A stretch of 64,000 nucleotides of DNA from Clostridiales bacterium (GCA_017615755.1 JAFZZM010000040.1:1-64000); one strand, 5' to 3'; positions 43,620-55,319 are shown, counted from the stretch's first letter. Numbers and translations: made by a program. The notes: a model not told the origin generated them from the sequence alone.

Positions 43620-43696
43620 CGCGGAGTGGAGCAGTTGGTAGCTTGTCGGGCTCATAACCCGAAGGTCGCGAGGTTCGAGTCCCGCCTCCGCAACCA
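43620..43696 (+). tRNA. initiator tRNA-fMet(CAT)
   Basis: The anticodon loop CTCATAA gives CAT. Two initiator hallmarks are present: an unpaired C1 opposite A72 (CGCGGAG against CTCCGCA) and three G-C pairs at the base of the anticodon stem (TCGGG/CCCGA). CCA is encoded. Confidence 0.93.
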
Positions 43697-43700
43697 CATG

Positions 43701-43730
43701 AATGTCCCGGAATCGATCCGGGACATTTTC
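43701..43730 (+). terminator. terminator after tRNA-fMet
   Basis: An 11-bp stem, AATGTCCCGGA with TCCGGGACATT around ATCGA, is followed by TTC and T-rich sequence. Confidence 0.8.
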
Positions 43731-43758
43731 TATATTTCCCCGCTTTTTTTCGAACATT

Positions 43759-43786
43759 TTGCATTTGTGAATCGTTGCGATATAAT
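43759..43786 (+). promoter_or_regulatory. promoter of the membrane sensor cluster
   Basis: TTGCAT and TATAAT are 16 bp apart, 32 bp before the GTG at 43818. Confidence 0.65.
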
Positions 43787-43817
43787 TACTACAGTATTTA
43801 GTTTATGAGGTGAAAAA

Positions 43818-44501
43818 GTGGCTTCGACTGATAAATCAAATTCAGCCTCTAATGCTGCCGGTAATGTCGCTAAGATAGTTTTCTTGTCGCTGTTTGCCTT
43901 GGCTCTTGTTGTTGTGTCGGTTTCCTTTGCTGTTCACCACATGCGGCTTGGTTTTGAAAAAGAATATAACCGCATATTAGTTAACCGTATCCAGGTTGAT
44001 GCGCAGAATGCAGCGCTTGCTGTCTCCGGCGATGAGCTTGTCAATGATCCGGCAGCAGCTGCTGTCAAGTACAGTGCCATACTCCCTTACATGCTGATGG
44101 ATGCGAACGACAATGACTATTCGGTTCAGGCATTTGGTCTTTATAACTATTCAAATGGTACACTTTCCGTTCTTACCGGAAATGATTCTGATCTTCTTGT
44201 AGCTTCGAGTATACCGGTTTCCGACTGGTTGACTGCGGAGCTTTCTCCTTATGAGGTCAAGAGTGAGTACCAGTACCATTATATGATCCCGATCTCTGAC
44301 TCACAGGGTAATGCCTGCGGTTTGCTGGAACTCTCTGCAAAATCTTCAGAGATCGATACTTTGGGTAATAAGCTGGAATCCGTGATCCTGTCTACCGTGA
44401 TCCTGGCGGTTATAGTTGCTATGGCCGCGTTCTCGCTTCAGTATGTGATTCCGCCGATCATTAATCTCATTTCCAAGAAGAATGCGGAGGCAAAATTATG
44501 A
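43818..44501 (+). CDS. two-TM protein with extracellular sensor-like domain
   Basis: A 227-residue protein of unknown family. A TM helix (about 18-40) and a second near 190-213 enclose a 150-residue outside domain with Cache-like traits (LGFEKEYNRILVNRIQVDAQ stalk, YMLMDANDNDYSVQAF). There is no HAMP, kinase or methyl-accepting domain after the second helix, only a 14-residue basic tail. The start is GTG after GAGGTGA. It overlaps the sensor-MFS gene by 4 nt (ATGA), and the two probably form a complex. Confidence 0.6.
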   Translation: MASTDKSNSASNAAGNVAKIVFLSLFALALVVVSVSFAVHHMRLGFEKEYNRILVNRIQVDAQNAALAVSGDELVNDPAAAAVKYSAILPYMLMDANDNDYSVQAFGLYNYSNGTLSVLTGNDSDLLVASSIPVSDWLTAELSPYEVKSEYQYHYMIPISDSQGNACGLLELSAKSSEIDTLGNKLESVILSTVILAVIVAMAAFSLQYVIPPIINLISKKNAEAKL

Positions 44502-46426
44502 ACGATTTTTTTGTGGATAATTTTACCAAAGCACCGAAAGGAAAGAAGGCGGTCGCAAGTCAGATCGGTTTCTGTCTTGTCACAGCACTTGTTATCCTTT
44601 TCGTAGTTTCTTCTTTGGTTACAAAAGTGTATGTTTCTGCATTACAGTCCCAGCGAAAGACAGCGTTGTCCTCTTACACCACTTCGGTTTCCGTAGTGCT
44701 TTCGCATCGGACCATGCAGCCTGGTATGGCATTACCTCTTTCCGTACCACAATACGAGACGGACAAGTCGTATATTGTAAATGTATACCAGAAGGCCGGC
44801 AATTCATTCCTTCGTATCTATACTTCCGATAAGTCTTACGATGAGAGCAAAGAATATGTTCTCAGCGGGGCAGGAGAAGAATACACGGAGGCGTATGAGA
44901 AACAGGAACTGATCGTTTCCCGAAGAACAGATGCCGGCGTTTTGTATGTAACTTCGGTTGCCCCGATCGTCAGCACTGACGGAACGATCGCAGGTATTGT
45001 CGAAGTCATGGAGCCATATAGTGATTTTGTTTCAACTGTAAACGGCATGTCTCTTTCCTGGCTCTTCACGATCATCTCCATTGCTGTTGCCATTACCATT
45101 ATCTATGGTGAGATGAGAAGTCTTCTGGATGCTTTGATCAAAGAACCGGACAAGCGTGTACCGAAGATCGTCAGTTATGGTTTCTCGACATTCCGTCTTA
45201 TCGCATTCTTCTCGAGTATCGGATGTTCGATCCCGTTGATCGTACTTTGCTCGTATCTGAAAGATTCTCTTAGCGATTATGTGGAAAACCGCATGGTCAT
45301 CCAGATCTGGATCATCGTGGCTGTCTTTGTTTTCCTGCTCGGCTTCTGGAGATTTACACGTTTAAGAGATCTTCTTATAAGAAAGTTTACGGCAAGGATC
45401 GCTGTAGTGATCTCCGTAGTAAGTGCTTTCCTGCTGCTTCTGGTCTGCGGTGTAGTGAATGTACCGTTCGTGACGATCTTCCTGCAGTTCCCGATAGGCT
45501 TTTTCCTGGGCATGCTCTTCCAGTTCCAGAGAGAATACCGCCTTTTTGCATCGAGATCCGGTCAGGCAGAGTTTACAGAAACCAAGATCCATCAGATCCA
45601 GTATTCCGGATATGTAATGGGTGCTATTGTCGGCGCGGTCATCGGAGGAATCCTCTATGAAAGATTCGGCCTGTTTGTCGTGCTTATGGTTGCTTCCTTC
45701 TTCCTGTTTGTGGATGCGATCCAGGTTCTTTACTTCGTTCGTCACTGTCCGCCGTCTAATGAGCCGATCATCCGCCTTCCGAACTATTTCTATGCTTTGA
45801 AGAATTCCAAGTCGGGAACGTTCGTATGGAGTACGGTTTTCCCGCTTGGTGTGCACTTTTCCTTCTTCCTGGTATTTATCCCGGACTATCTTGAACATGT
45901 GCGTATATCTTTGGCTACGTTGTCTTTCTATTACATCGTATGCATCGTCTGCGGCCAGATCATCCTGAAACTGTTAGCTATCTGGTTTGAGAGCTTCTTT
46001 ACGGCGCAGACAAGGATCACGCTTCAGGCGTTCCTTTCTGCTGTCGGCTATCTTGTCTTTGCGTTGTCTCCGTCTGCCAAGACACTGGTCATCTGTGTGG
46101 CCTTCCTTGGTCTTTCGCTCGGATTCCACGAGTTTGGTTATCTGGATTACTATAAATCCTTGATCCGTCAAGATAAGCATCCGGTTGCCCGCGTTGTCCT
46201 TATGCGTGCATTTACGGGCGGTTCCCTGTTTGGTGCCATCGTTTTCGGACTGATCAATCAGTTTGAAAATATCCGCGTGGTCATGGTAGCCGTAACATTG
46301 ATCCTGCTGGTCATTTCTGCTTCGTATCCGCTTCTTATGCTCATGGATAATTCCTCGCAGAATCAGAAGAAACGGAATACGGGAAGTCGTCCGCGTATGC
46401 CGGGCAACGATAACGAGGAGGTTTGA
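44498..46426 (+). CDS. sensor domain fused to an MFS-like transporter fold
   Basis: A 642-residue membrane protein. Residues 22-206 form TM, a 130-residue outside Cache-like domain (QSQRKTALSSYTTSVSVVLS stalk; YIVNVYQKAGNSFLRIYTSD), and TM, as in the gene before. Then about 12 helices (225-625) follow the MFS pattern, including the loop GAIVGGILYERFGLFVV. It ends in a hydrophilic tail. The outside domain before an MFS core is unusual; such a protein may sense and transport one ligand. Substrate unknown. Confidence 0.6.
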   Translation: MNDFFVDNFTKAPKGKKAVASQIGFCLVTALVILFVVSSLVTKVYVSALQSQRKTALSSYTTSVSVVLSHRTMQPGMALPLSVPQYETDKSYIVNVYQKAGNSFLRIYTSDKSYDESKEYVLSGAGEEYTEAYEKQELIVSRRTDAGVLYVTSVAPIVSTDGTIAGIVEVMEPYSDFVSTVNGMSLSWLFTIISIAVAITIIYGEMRSLLDALIKEPDKRVPKIVSYGFSTFRLIAFFSSIGCSIPLIVLCSYLKDSLSDYVENRMVIQIWIIVAVFVFLLGFWRFTRLRDLLIRKFTARIAVVISVVSAFLLLLVCGVVNVPFVTIFLQFPIGFFLGMLFQFQREYRLFASRSGQAEFTETKIHQIQYSGYVMGAIVGAVIGGILYERFGLFVVLMVASFFLFVDAIQVLYFVRHCPPSNEPIIRLPNYFYALKNSKSGTFVWSTVFPLGVHFSFFLVFIPDYLEHVRISLATLSFYYIVCIVCGQIILKLLAIWFESFFTAQTRITLQAFLSAVGYLVFALSPSAKTLVICVAFLGLSLGFHEFGYLDYYKSLIRQDKHPVARVVLMRAFTGGSLFGAIVFGLINQFENIRVVMVAVTLILLVISASYPLLMLMDNSSQNQKKRNTGSRPRMPGNDNEEV

Positions 46427-46431
46427 GATTC

Positions 46432-47172
46432 ATGGAAATGTGGAATCAAAAATTGAATCGTGAGAATATTGAGCAGTTCTATGACATGTATGCCGCTTTT
46501 GCATATAAGGCTGCTTACAAGAGTCTTCGTGATACTACACGTGCCGAGATGTGCGTAGTAGAGTCGTTCATTGATACTTACCACAAGCGTGCCAAACTGG
46601 ATGAGGAGAACGTGATCTACTTTTTCTCCGATGCACTGCAACTGCATATATCCGAAATGGCGGCCAAGTATCCTGTAGCCAATGAATCGGCGGCAACTCA
46701 GAAATCGCTGGATGAATACACGGCATCAACCATGAAGCAGGAGATCCTGGAAAAGATCGATTCTCCGAAGTTCCGTATTGCCGAGTTTGTTTCCGCTACA
46801 CCGGATAACCGTATCCGAAGAAGAACTCCGGTCATGGAGTTTATGCAGAACTCCGGTATTACGATCATTCTTCTTATCAAACTGGTCGTATTGGCAGTTG
46901 TGATTGCCGTGGTTACCTACTTTGCCGGCACAACACTATTCCACGGTTCGAATTATGTGGTAAGCAATACGACAAAGGGATCCAAGAAGCTTGAGGAGAA
47001 TATCGTCAGTGCGCTGGATCATCTGCCGGTTACCGTTAAGGGATATAAGGATGTAGCAGGAGAGGAGACCGGTGAAACAACGCAGGAGAGCCAGACGACC
47101 GAGCCGGATTCGTCCGAGAGCAATTTGACTGAAACTACGAAGGATACAGAACCATCGGCTACAAGAGGCTGA
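46432..47172 (+). CDS. sigma-region-2-like membrane protein
   Basis: A 246-residue protein. Residues 10-55 look like sigma-70 region 2 (ENIEQFYDMYAAFAYKAAYK, then ESFIDTYHKRA), though region 4 is absent. One TM helix lies at about 141-166, followed by an outside Thr/Glu/Ser-rich tail. The GAGGAGG site supports the ATG at 46432 over a TTG at 46423. It is in one transcript with the sensor-MFS gene. The sigma likeness may be only helical coincidence; a membrane-tethered regulator is one reading. Confidence 0.5.
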   Translation: MEMWNQKLNRENIEQFYDMYAAFAYKAAYKSLRDTTRAEMCVVESFIDTYHKRAKLDEENVIYFFSDALQLHISEMAAKYPVANESAATQKSLDEYTASTMKQEILEKIDSPKFRIAEFVSATPDNRIRRRTPVMEFMQNSGITIILLIKLVVLAVVIAVVTYFAGTTLFHGSNYVVSNTTKGSKKLEENIVSALDHLPVTVKGYKDVAGEETGETTQESQTTEPDSSESNLTETTKDTEPSATRG

Positions 47173-47284
47173 CCCCCGATTATTTCAATTTTGTAATATT
47201 CGACCGAAAAATAAGCACTTTCGTGAAATATAGGTTAAAATAGTTAGATGTTGATTATGTATTACTAAAGGAAAAGGTAAGAAA

Positions 47285-48511
47285 ATGAAGTCAGTAAAAG
47301 AGAATAAAGCTCCTATTGAAGAGGAGAATCAGTTTAACGTTTCCCGCGTGAATACCAAGGGAAAGACGGTAAAACCGAAGCATAAGAAAGAAAAGCAGCC
47401 CTGGACGAAAAAACGTGTCCTGAAGAGAATTGTTCTTCCAATCGTTCTGACGCTGGTGATCCTTGTCGGCGGTTTGTTTATCGCAGCTATCTGCTATAAG
47501 AACTATCTGCTGGGTAAGATCACTTATCTGCCGAAGGAAGAAAACCCGACATTTATCAATGAAGATGGTTCTCTTGTATCTCTTTCCGAGTTCACACATG
47601 CCACAGAGCACCCTCTCGTACAAGAGGAAGGTGTGCATAACTTCCTTCTTATCGGTATCGACAGCCGTTCCAAGGACTATTCCAAAAACGGTGCCGGAAG
47701 TCTTGCCGATGTTATCATGATCATGAGTGCAGATGAGAAGAACGGTACGATCAAGCTGGTTACTGTTCAGCGTGACTCCTATGTTTATATTCCCGGATAC
47801 TCAAAACCGCGCAAGATCAATGCGGCCATGACATATGGCGGTCCTATGCTTCTTTCTGAAGTAATTGAAGAACATCTTCGTATCGATCTGGAAGGCTTTG
47901 CATATGTAAATTTCTATAACATGGAAAAAGTGATCGATGCTGTTGGCGGAGTCGATATTGAGGTTACGAGAAATGAAGTATTTACCGCGGAAGGTGGTCT
48001 CAATGCTCTTTTGAGAGAGCAGAACCATATCCTTGGTGTACCTGACGAAACATATGTACTCAGCGATTATGGCATGCTTCACCTCAATGGCCGTCAGGCT
48101 GTGGCATACAGCCGTATCCGTAAGGTTGGAAATGGCGACTACGGTCGTTCCCAGCGTCAGGTGAAGGTCTTGAACCAGCTTCTTGCCCAATATATGAGTT
48201 TAAGTGCAACCGGAAAGGTTTCTGCACTGGGTGATATCCTTGAGATGGTAGCTACGGATCTTACTCAGGATGAGATCGAGAAGTATGCATTCGATTTCCT
48301 GCCGAAGGTAAGAGATCTGAAATTGGAGACACTCGGTGTTCCTATGGAAGGCTATGCTACCACGATCGACGATGCAGAATGGAGTCTGCGTCCGGACTGG
48401 AACGGCATTATTCCGCAGGTTCAGCAATTCCTCTACGGAGAGACATATGTCTTTGACAGAGTTCCGGAGATCCCACAGGCACCGCATCACGATTCTGACT
48501 CGGGTTCCTGA
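47285..48511 (+). CDS. LytR-CpsA-Psr (LCP) family ligase
   Basis: A 408-residue membrane protein. A basic cytoplasmic part ([19 protein letters not shown]) precedes a TM helix at about 50-70. The LCP domain shows [36 protein letters not shown] and [19 protein letters not shown] with the conserved Arg/Asp residues. LCP enzymes attach teichoic acids or polysaccharides to peptidoglycan, outside the membrane. GGAAAAGG precedes the ATG. The 112-bp gap before it shows only A+T-rich sequence. Confidence 0.9.
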   Translation: MKSVKENKAPIEEENQFNVSRVNTKGKTVKPKHKKEKQPWTKKRVLKRIVLPIVLTLVILVGGLFIAAICYKNYLLGKITYLPKEENPTFINEDGSLVSLSEFTHATEHPLVQEEGVHNFLLIGIDSRSKDYSKNGAGSLADVIMIMSADEKNGTIKLVTVQRDSYVYIPGYSKPRKINAAMTYGGPMLLSEVIEEHLRIDLEGFAYVNFYNMEKVIDAVGGVDIEVTRNEVFTAEGGLNALLREQNHILGVPDETYVLSDYGMLHLNGRQAVAYSRIRKVGNGDYGRSQRQVKVLNQLLAQYMSLSATGKVSALGDILEMVATDLTQDEIEKYAFDFLPKVRDLKLETLGVPMEGYATTIDDAEWSLRPDWNGIIPQVQQFLYGETYVFDRVPEIPQAPHHDSDSGS

Positions 48512-48541
48512 TAAAGTTTTTGTTTTTGTCTTTCTTTGATA

Positions 48542-48569
48542 TTGACATCTGTTAATTCAATGGTATAGT
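48542..48569 (+). promoter_or_regulatory. groESL promoter
   Basis: TTGACA and TATAGT are 16 bp apart, with TGG before the -10. A CIRCE operator starts 12 bp downstream. Confidence 0.8.
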
Positions 48570-48581
48570 AGTAAGTGAATT

Positions 48582-48608
48582 TTAGCACTCGCATCATGTG
48601 AGTGCTAA
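48582..48608 (+). promoter_or_regulatory. CIRCE operator (HrcA binding site)
   Basis: A perfect TTAGCACTC-N9-GAGTGCTAA inverted repeat. HrcA represses groESL through this site and releases it on heat stress. Confidence 0.97.
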
Positions 48609-48627
48609 ATAAACTTATTGGAGGTGA

Positions 48628-48918
<291 letters not shown>

Positions 48919-48940
48919 TGCTTCGCTTTTTTGGAGGTAG

Positions 48941-50563
<1,623 letters not shown>

Positions 50564-50588
50564 TCCTTTTGAATCTGCTATTATATGG

Positions 50589-50629
50589 AGGTCATGGTGG
50601 TTATTCCGCCGTGACCTCTATTTGTTTTA
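50589..50629 (+). terminator. terminator of groESL
   Basis: A 12-bp stem, AGGTCATGGTGG with CCGCCGTGACCT (two wobble pairs), around TTATT is followed by CTATTTGTTTTA. Confidence 0.75.
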
Positions 50630-50642
50630 TTGAGGTGAATGT

Positions 50643-51215
50643 ATGGTTTATAACGATGTACTCGTAGAGCAGGTCGTAAAGCACGAAATGACTTCCAAGG
50701 ACAAGCTCTTCCGGGTGTTGCTGATCATTCTGGCCGTATTTGCCGGACTGGTCGTGAATATCGTCCCGCTTCTTTTCGGAATCGGATATCTTTTTCTGTT
50801 TACCGGTGCGCTGACTTGTGGTATTGCTGTCTTCTGTTATTTTTCCTTAAGCGGCCTTCATAAAGAATACGAGTATTCGCTGGTCAATGATTCATTTACT
50901 ATCGATGTGATCAAGGCACAGAAACGCAGAATGAACCTCTTTTCCGGTACTGTCCATGATTTTGAGATGGTAGCAAAGAAGAACGATGATCGTCATCCTT
51001 ATAGCGAATTTGATAAGCCGAATGTGCTTCATGCCAACTGTGCAAGTGGGACGGCACCGGATAATGAGTGGTATATCGCAACTAAACTTGGTACAAATAA
51101 GGTCCTGATCATGATCGAGCCTTCGGAAAAACTCCTTAATGCAATCTACCGCCAGATACCGAGAAATACGATGTATCGTCCGGGTAAGGCTGCCGGTACG
51201 AAGAAAGCGGAGTAA
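50643..51215 (+). CDS. two-TM membrane protein of unknown function
   Basis: A 190-residue protein. Two adjacent helices (about 24-44 and 48-68) are followed by a 115-residue cytoplasmic domain (YEYSLVNDSFTIDVIKAQKRR, then HDFEMVAKKND). The arrangement looks like DUF6106-type proteins, without certainty. A basic tail KAAGTKKAE closes it. The ribosome binding site is GAGGTGA. It precedes the thioesterase gene by 2 bp, so they are coupled. Confidence 0.6.
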   Translation: MVYNDVLVEQVVKHEMTSKDKLFRVLLIILAVFAGLVVNIVPLLFGIGYLFLFTGALTCGIAVFCYFSLSGLHKEYEYSLVNDSFTIDVIKAQKRRMNLFSGTVHDFEMVAKKNDDRHPYSEFDKPNVLHANCASGTAPDNEWYIATKLGTNKVLIMIEPSEKLLNAIYRQIPRNTMYRPGKAAGTKKAE

Positions 51216-51217
51216 TC

Positions 51218-51964
51218 ATGCGATATATAGAAGAAGAGAATCTTTTTGAGTTCGGGATAATCGGTCCTGAAACGGATATTTACGACCGGCTGCACTACCA
51301 CTCTCTGTTTGCCATGCTTCAGGAAGCGGCCTGTTTCGATGCTGACCATCACGGGTTCGGTTCTGACAGGATGGACGAACTGGAAGCATGCTGGCTGGTT
51401 TTGCGCATGAAGGTCACGATGACGCGTATTCCCAAGTGGAAAGACACCATCTATATCCGCACCTGGTCTCACGGATTCCAGCGTGTGTTCTTTAATCGTG
51501 ATTTCGATATCTTTGATTCGGAGAAGAATAAGATCGGTGAGGCTACGTCGATCTGGGTCATTGCCCATCACGGAGATCATCATCCGGTGCGTCCTCAGAC
51601 GATACCGGGAATGGAGGTTTACGAATCCCTATCGCCATCTGAAAGAAAAGTGGAGAAGATTACTCCGATCAAGCCCGATGAAGGTGATTTTGTACCGGTT
51701 CTGAAGAAGTATGCCGATTTTTCCGATATTGACCGCAACATGCATGTGAATAATACCAGATACATTGCATGGAGCCTCGATGCTTTATATAAAGCAAAAG
51801 CACCCGAGTTTGAAATCAGAGAGCTCTTTATCAACTACTCTTCCGAGGTGAAGCCGGAAGAAGAAGTGTGTATCTACAGCACGAAAAAGGAGAACTCCAT
51901 CCAGGTCGACGGATTTGAAGTGAAAACCGGACGCCACGTCTTTTCTACGGAGATACTATGTTAA
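51218..51964 (+). CDS. acyl-ACP thioesterase
   Basis: A 248-residue double hot-dog enzyme of the FatA/FatB family that frees fatty acids from acyl carrier protein. The N-terminal hot-dog shows DRLHYHSLFAMLQEAAC and WLVLRMKVTMTRIPKW. The C-terminal one holds the catalytic part DIDRNMHVNNTRYIAWSLD, with the Asp, Asn and His of the family. GGAG lies just before the ATG, overlapping the end of the preceding gene. Chain-length preference cannot be told. Confidence 0.85.
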   Translation: MRYIEEENLFEFGIIGPETDIYDRLHYHSLFAMLQEAACFDADHHGFGSDRMDELEACWLVLRMKVTMTRIPKWKDTIYIRTWSHGFQRVFFNRDFDIFDSEKNKIGEATSIWVIAHHGDHHPVRPQTIPGMEVYESLSPSERKVEKITPIKPDEGDFVPVLKKYADFSDIDRNMHVNNTRYIAWSLDALYKAKAPEFEIRELFINYSSEVKPEEEVCIYSTKKENSIQVDGFEVKTGRHVFSTEILC

Positions 51965-52055
51965 TAAGAATTTAGCATTTTTGCCAGAAAGTCTTTATAC
52001 ATAGCGCCTTTTAAGGTAAAATATTTGGGCAAAGATTATTCGGAGGAAACGTTGA

Positions 52056-53006
52056 ATGATAGAGATTTCCAATCTAGTCAAGTACTATGGCGACAAACGT
52101 GCGGTTTCCGGTATTTCATTCAAGGTGAATCAGGGTGAGATCCTCGGATTCCTTGGACCGAACGGAGCCGGAAAGTCTACTACACTGAATATCATTTCCG
52201 GTTATCTGTCTGCCACAAGCGGAACGGTAACGATCAACGGATACGATATTCTGGAACAGCCGGAACTGGCAAAGAAGAATATCGGTTATTTGCCTGAGTT
52301 ACCGCCTTTGTTTGCTGATATGACCGTAATGGAGTACCTGACGTATGTAAGTGAATTGAAACAGGTTCCGAAGACGATCCGTAAAAAGCAGATCTCGGAC
52401 ATTATGAAGATGGTTCATATCGGTAACGTTTCCGGACGTCTGATCCATAATCTTTCCAAGGGTTTCCGTCAGCGTGTCGGTATTGCACAGGCATTGATCG
52501 GTAATCCGGAAGTACTGATCCTGGACGAACCGACGGTCGGTCTTGACCCGAATCAGGTGATCGAGATGCGTAAGCTGATCATGTCGTTGTCCAAGAATCA
52601 TACGATCATTTTCAGTTCTCATATCCTTTCTGAGGTGCAGGCGATCTGCGACCGGATCGTGATCATCAATCACGGCAAGATCGTAGCCGATGCGCCGACT
52701 CTTGAGATGACGGCACAGATCGAGGGAAATGCCCACTATCTGCTGACGCTGGATGCTCCTTTTAATTCTATTCAGATGCCTCTTCGTGCGATCCCGAGCG
52801 TGCAGAGTGTTACGCTTCTTTCCGAGCGCGACGGATTGATCCAGATCGAAGTGGTGGCAGAAGGAAATATCGATGTCCGGAAATCGATCTTCTATACTCT
52901 GGCAAAGGCCAATTTCCCGATTTTGGAATTTAAATCTGCCGCAGCATCGCTGGAAGATATCTTTACCAGCATGACTTCGCCGAAAAGTGAGGGACGAACA
53001 CGATGA
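52056..53006 (+). CDS. ABC transporter ATP-binding protein (GldA-like)
   Basis: A 316-residue ATPase. Walker A is GPNGAGKSTT (about 36-45), the signature LSKGFRQRVGIAQALI, and Walker B LILDEPTVGLDPNQ; the H-switch is FSSHILSE. The C-terminal 90 residues are the extension seen in GldA-type exporters. It heads a five-gene set with permease, GldG-like and two anchored proteins. GGAGGAAACG precedes the ATG. A weak -10 TAAAAT lies at 52017. Confidence 0.9.
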   Translation: MIEISNLVKYYGDKRAVSGISFKVNQGEILGFLGPNGAGKSTTLNIISGYLSATSGTVTINGYDILEQPELAKKNIGYLPELPPLFADMTVMEYLTYVSELKQVPKTIRKKQISDIMKMVHIGNVSGRLIHNLSKGFRQRVGIAQALIGNPEVLILDEPTVGLDPNQVIEMRKLIMSLSKNHTIIFSSHILSEVQAICDRIVIINHGKIVADAPTLEMTAQIEGNAHYLLTLDAPFNSIQMPLRAIPSVQSVTLLSERDGLIQIEVVAEGNIDVRKSIFYTLAKANFPILEFKSAAASLEDIFTSMTSPKSEGRTR

Positions 53007-53785
53007 TTGCAGTATTTAAACGAGAGTTTTTATCTTATTTCCGCACTCCGGTCGGCTGGGTCGCCATATGCCTTCTCGGCGCGATCAGCGGCTACTATTT
53101 TTCCGGAATGCTTGCCTATTCCATGGCCTATGTGAATATTGCCATGGAGATCAATTATCTCCGTACGTTCTTCGTTATCCTGATCCCCATTATCACGATG
53201 CGTTTGTTTTCGGAAGAAAAGAAGAACGGAACGGAAGTGCTTTTCTATACGATGCCTTACTCCATGAAGGGTGTCGTGCTTGGAAAGTTCCTCGCGGCTT
53301 TTGCACTGCAGGCTATGATGCTGATCAGTGTTTTCAGCCACATGATCATTACGGTGATCTGCCAGGGTACGATCAATACGGCCACATGGGGCTCGATCAT
53401 CGGATATCTTGTACTGGCGGCGCTTTTTATCTCTGTCGGTATGCTGACTTCTGCGCTGACTGAGAACCAGATCATGTCGGCAGTAGTTTGTTTCGTCATT
53501 ATTCTGGTCTTTGAACGGATGGCTTCTATCGCAGAATCTCTGTCGAGCATCTTTAAGTCCTTCCTGAAGATCACTCATCTTTTCGGTCTTTCCGAAGGTT
53601 CTATCTATAACGCCGGTGAGGCGATCCGCTCCGGAATCTCCTGGCTGGATCCTTATTCGAAGACTTCGTGCTATACATCAGGCGTATTTAAGATCGTTCC
53701 GATCATTTACTGCCTGTCTTTTGCCGCACTGTTTATGTTTATCACTTACCGCGTTTTAGAGAAGAAACGATGGAGTCAGAGCTGA
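53003..53785 (+). CDS. ABC transporter permease (GldF-like)
   Basis: A 260-residue permease with six predicted helices. It opens with FKREFLSYFRTPVGWVAI, typical of GldF/ABC-2 permeases, and contains RLFSEEKKNGTEVLFYTMPYS in the cytoplasmic coupling region. The ATG overlaps the ATPase stop by 4 nt. The following GldG-like protein completes the set. Confidence 0.85.
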   Translation: MIAVFKREFLSYFRTPVGWVAICLLGAISGYYFSGMLAYSMAYVNIAMEINYLRTFFVILIPIITMRLFSEEKKNGTEVLFYTMPYSMKGVVLGKFLAAFALQAMMLISVFSHMIITVICQGTINTATWGSIIGYLVLAALFISVGMLTSALTENQIMSAVVCFVIILVFERMASIAESLSSIFKSFLKITHLFGLSEGSIYNAGEAIRSGISWLDPYSKTSCYTSGVFKIVPIIYCLSFAALFMFITYRVLEKKRWSQS

Positions 53786-53801
53786 GGAAGGGGGCGATAG
53801 T

Positions 53802-55319
53802 ATGGCTAAGAAAACTGCAAGAGAAAGCATTCTTCAGGAAAAGACCGTTAAGTCCCCGAAGGTGAAAGTCGTTGCCGATGAGCGAGTCAAGTCGCTGAAG
53901 ACCATGTCCTTCCTTTCGATCCTGATCGTGGTCCTGATCTGCTTCGTATTCAATATCCTTCTCGGAGTGACTCTGGATAAGACACTGACATATGATGCGA
54001 CTTCCGTACATATCAATACAGTCGGCACATATACCAAGAATCTTCTTAAGAACATGGATAAGAAAGTCGAGATCTACGGCCTTTTCAATAAGAACGACAC
54101 GTCTTTGGAGTGGCATGACTATCTGGTTCCGATCGTAGATGATTACGAAGCGAAAGCAGATGGCAAGATTTCCGTTTCCTATATCGATCCGGATACGAAT
54201 CCTTTTATCATCAGTGAACTGGATCCGGATGGACTTTACGGAGTAAAGAAGAACAGATACGTGATCAAGTGTGAGGACCGTCTGGTATGCATTGATCCTT
54301 ACAATTGTCTGAATTACGACCAGTCCATCGCGAATCAGTATAACATTGGTGTGCTGACCGGAAACGACGTCGAATTCTATTTTACCGGTTACATCCAGTA
54401 TGTTATTTCCGATAATCCGCTTCGTGCCTTCTATCTGACAGGCCACGGCGAGACGAATCAGCACAACAGTCTGGATACGATCCTTGTTTCTATCGGTATC
54501 AAGACGGATACGCTGGATATCACAAAAGAAGGAACTTCACTCCCGTCCAAGTGCGACTTGATCATGATCCTTCAGCCGAGACAGGATATTTCCGAGTCAG
54601 AGAGAGATCTTCTTAAACTGTATCTCCAGAATGGCGGAAAGATGCTTGTGGTCAACGACTTTAACGAAAATAAGACGGTCGACTATACGAATCTGAATCA
54701 GCTTTGCAACCAGATGGGTATCTCGCTTGAGGCCGGTTTGCTCCATGAAAATGATACAACCTGCCTGATCAAGAGTGATGATCCTTATACTTCCTGGGGA
54801 TTACTGAACACGGATTATATGGGCGATGGCTATGAGTGGTCGGCGTACTACACATCCCATAACCGTTATCTGTCTGTTTATCACGATAAGGCAGAAGGTA
54901 TCTCTGTATATCCGCTTCTGACCACTTCGGAGACCGCAAGTGTGGAATTCCTGAACATGAATGTCAGCGGTTCGGTTTCCGAGGGTATGTATCCGATCGT
55001 TCTGAAAGGTCAGGATACAGGTGAGAAGGGCGGCGAGTTGCTGGTATTTGCAACACAGAGCCTTACTTCCGATGACTACTATGATATGAAGACGCTCAAC
55101 GATCCGAATGCCGAGTTTGTTCGTCATAGCATCGGCTCCATCTGCCAGCAGGAAGTGCAGAATGTGCAGATCCCTGTCAAGACGATTCCGAATTATGCAC
55201 TGGGTAGAGCACTCTCGAGCAATGAAGTCACGATGTGGTCCATTGTCGTCATGACGATTATTCCTGTCGGCTGCCTTGCCTGCGGCTTCTATATCTACAG
55301 AAAGAGACGCCATCTGTAA
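53802..55319 (+). CDS. GldG-like ABC auxiliary protein
   Basis: A 505-residue protein with an N-terminal TM (about 35-57) and a C-terminal TM (about 480-500). The extracellular part begins with the YDATSVHINTVG segment and IYGLFNKNDTSLEWHDYL, as in ABC_transp_aux/GldG proteins, and includes FYLTGHGETNQHNSLD. GldG-type proteins act with GldA and GldF in gliding or export, but many non-gliding Clostridia carry them. The cargo is unknown. GGAAGGGGG lies before the ATG. Confidence 0.8.
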   Translation: MAKKTARESILQEKTVKSPKVKVVADERVKSLKTMSFLSILIVVLICFVFNILLGVTLDKTLTYDATSVHINTVGTYTKNLLKNMDKKVEIYGLFNKNDTSLEWHDYLVPIVDDYEAKADGKISVSYIDPDTNPFIISELDPDGLYGVKKNRYVIKCEDRLVCIDPYNCLNYDQSIANQYNIGVLTGNDVEFYFTGYIQYVISDNPLRAFYLTGHGETNQHNSLDTILVSIGIKTDTLDITKEGTSLPSKCDLIMILQPRQDISESERDLLKLYLQNGGKMLVVNDFNENKTVDYTNLNQLCNQMGISLEAGLLHENDTTCLIKSDDPYTSWGLLNTDYMGDGYEWSAYYTSHNRYLSVYHDKAEGISVYPLLTTSETASVEFLNMNVSGSVSEGMYPIVLKGQDTGEKGGELLVFATQSLTSDDYYDMKTLNDPNAEFVRHSIGSICQQEVQNVQIPVKTIPNYALGRALSSNEVTMWSIVVMTIIPVGCLACGFYIYRKRRHL

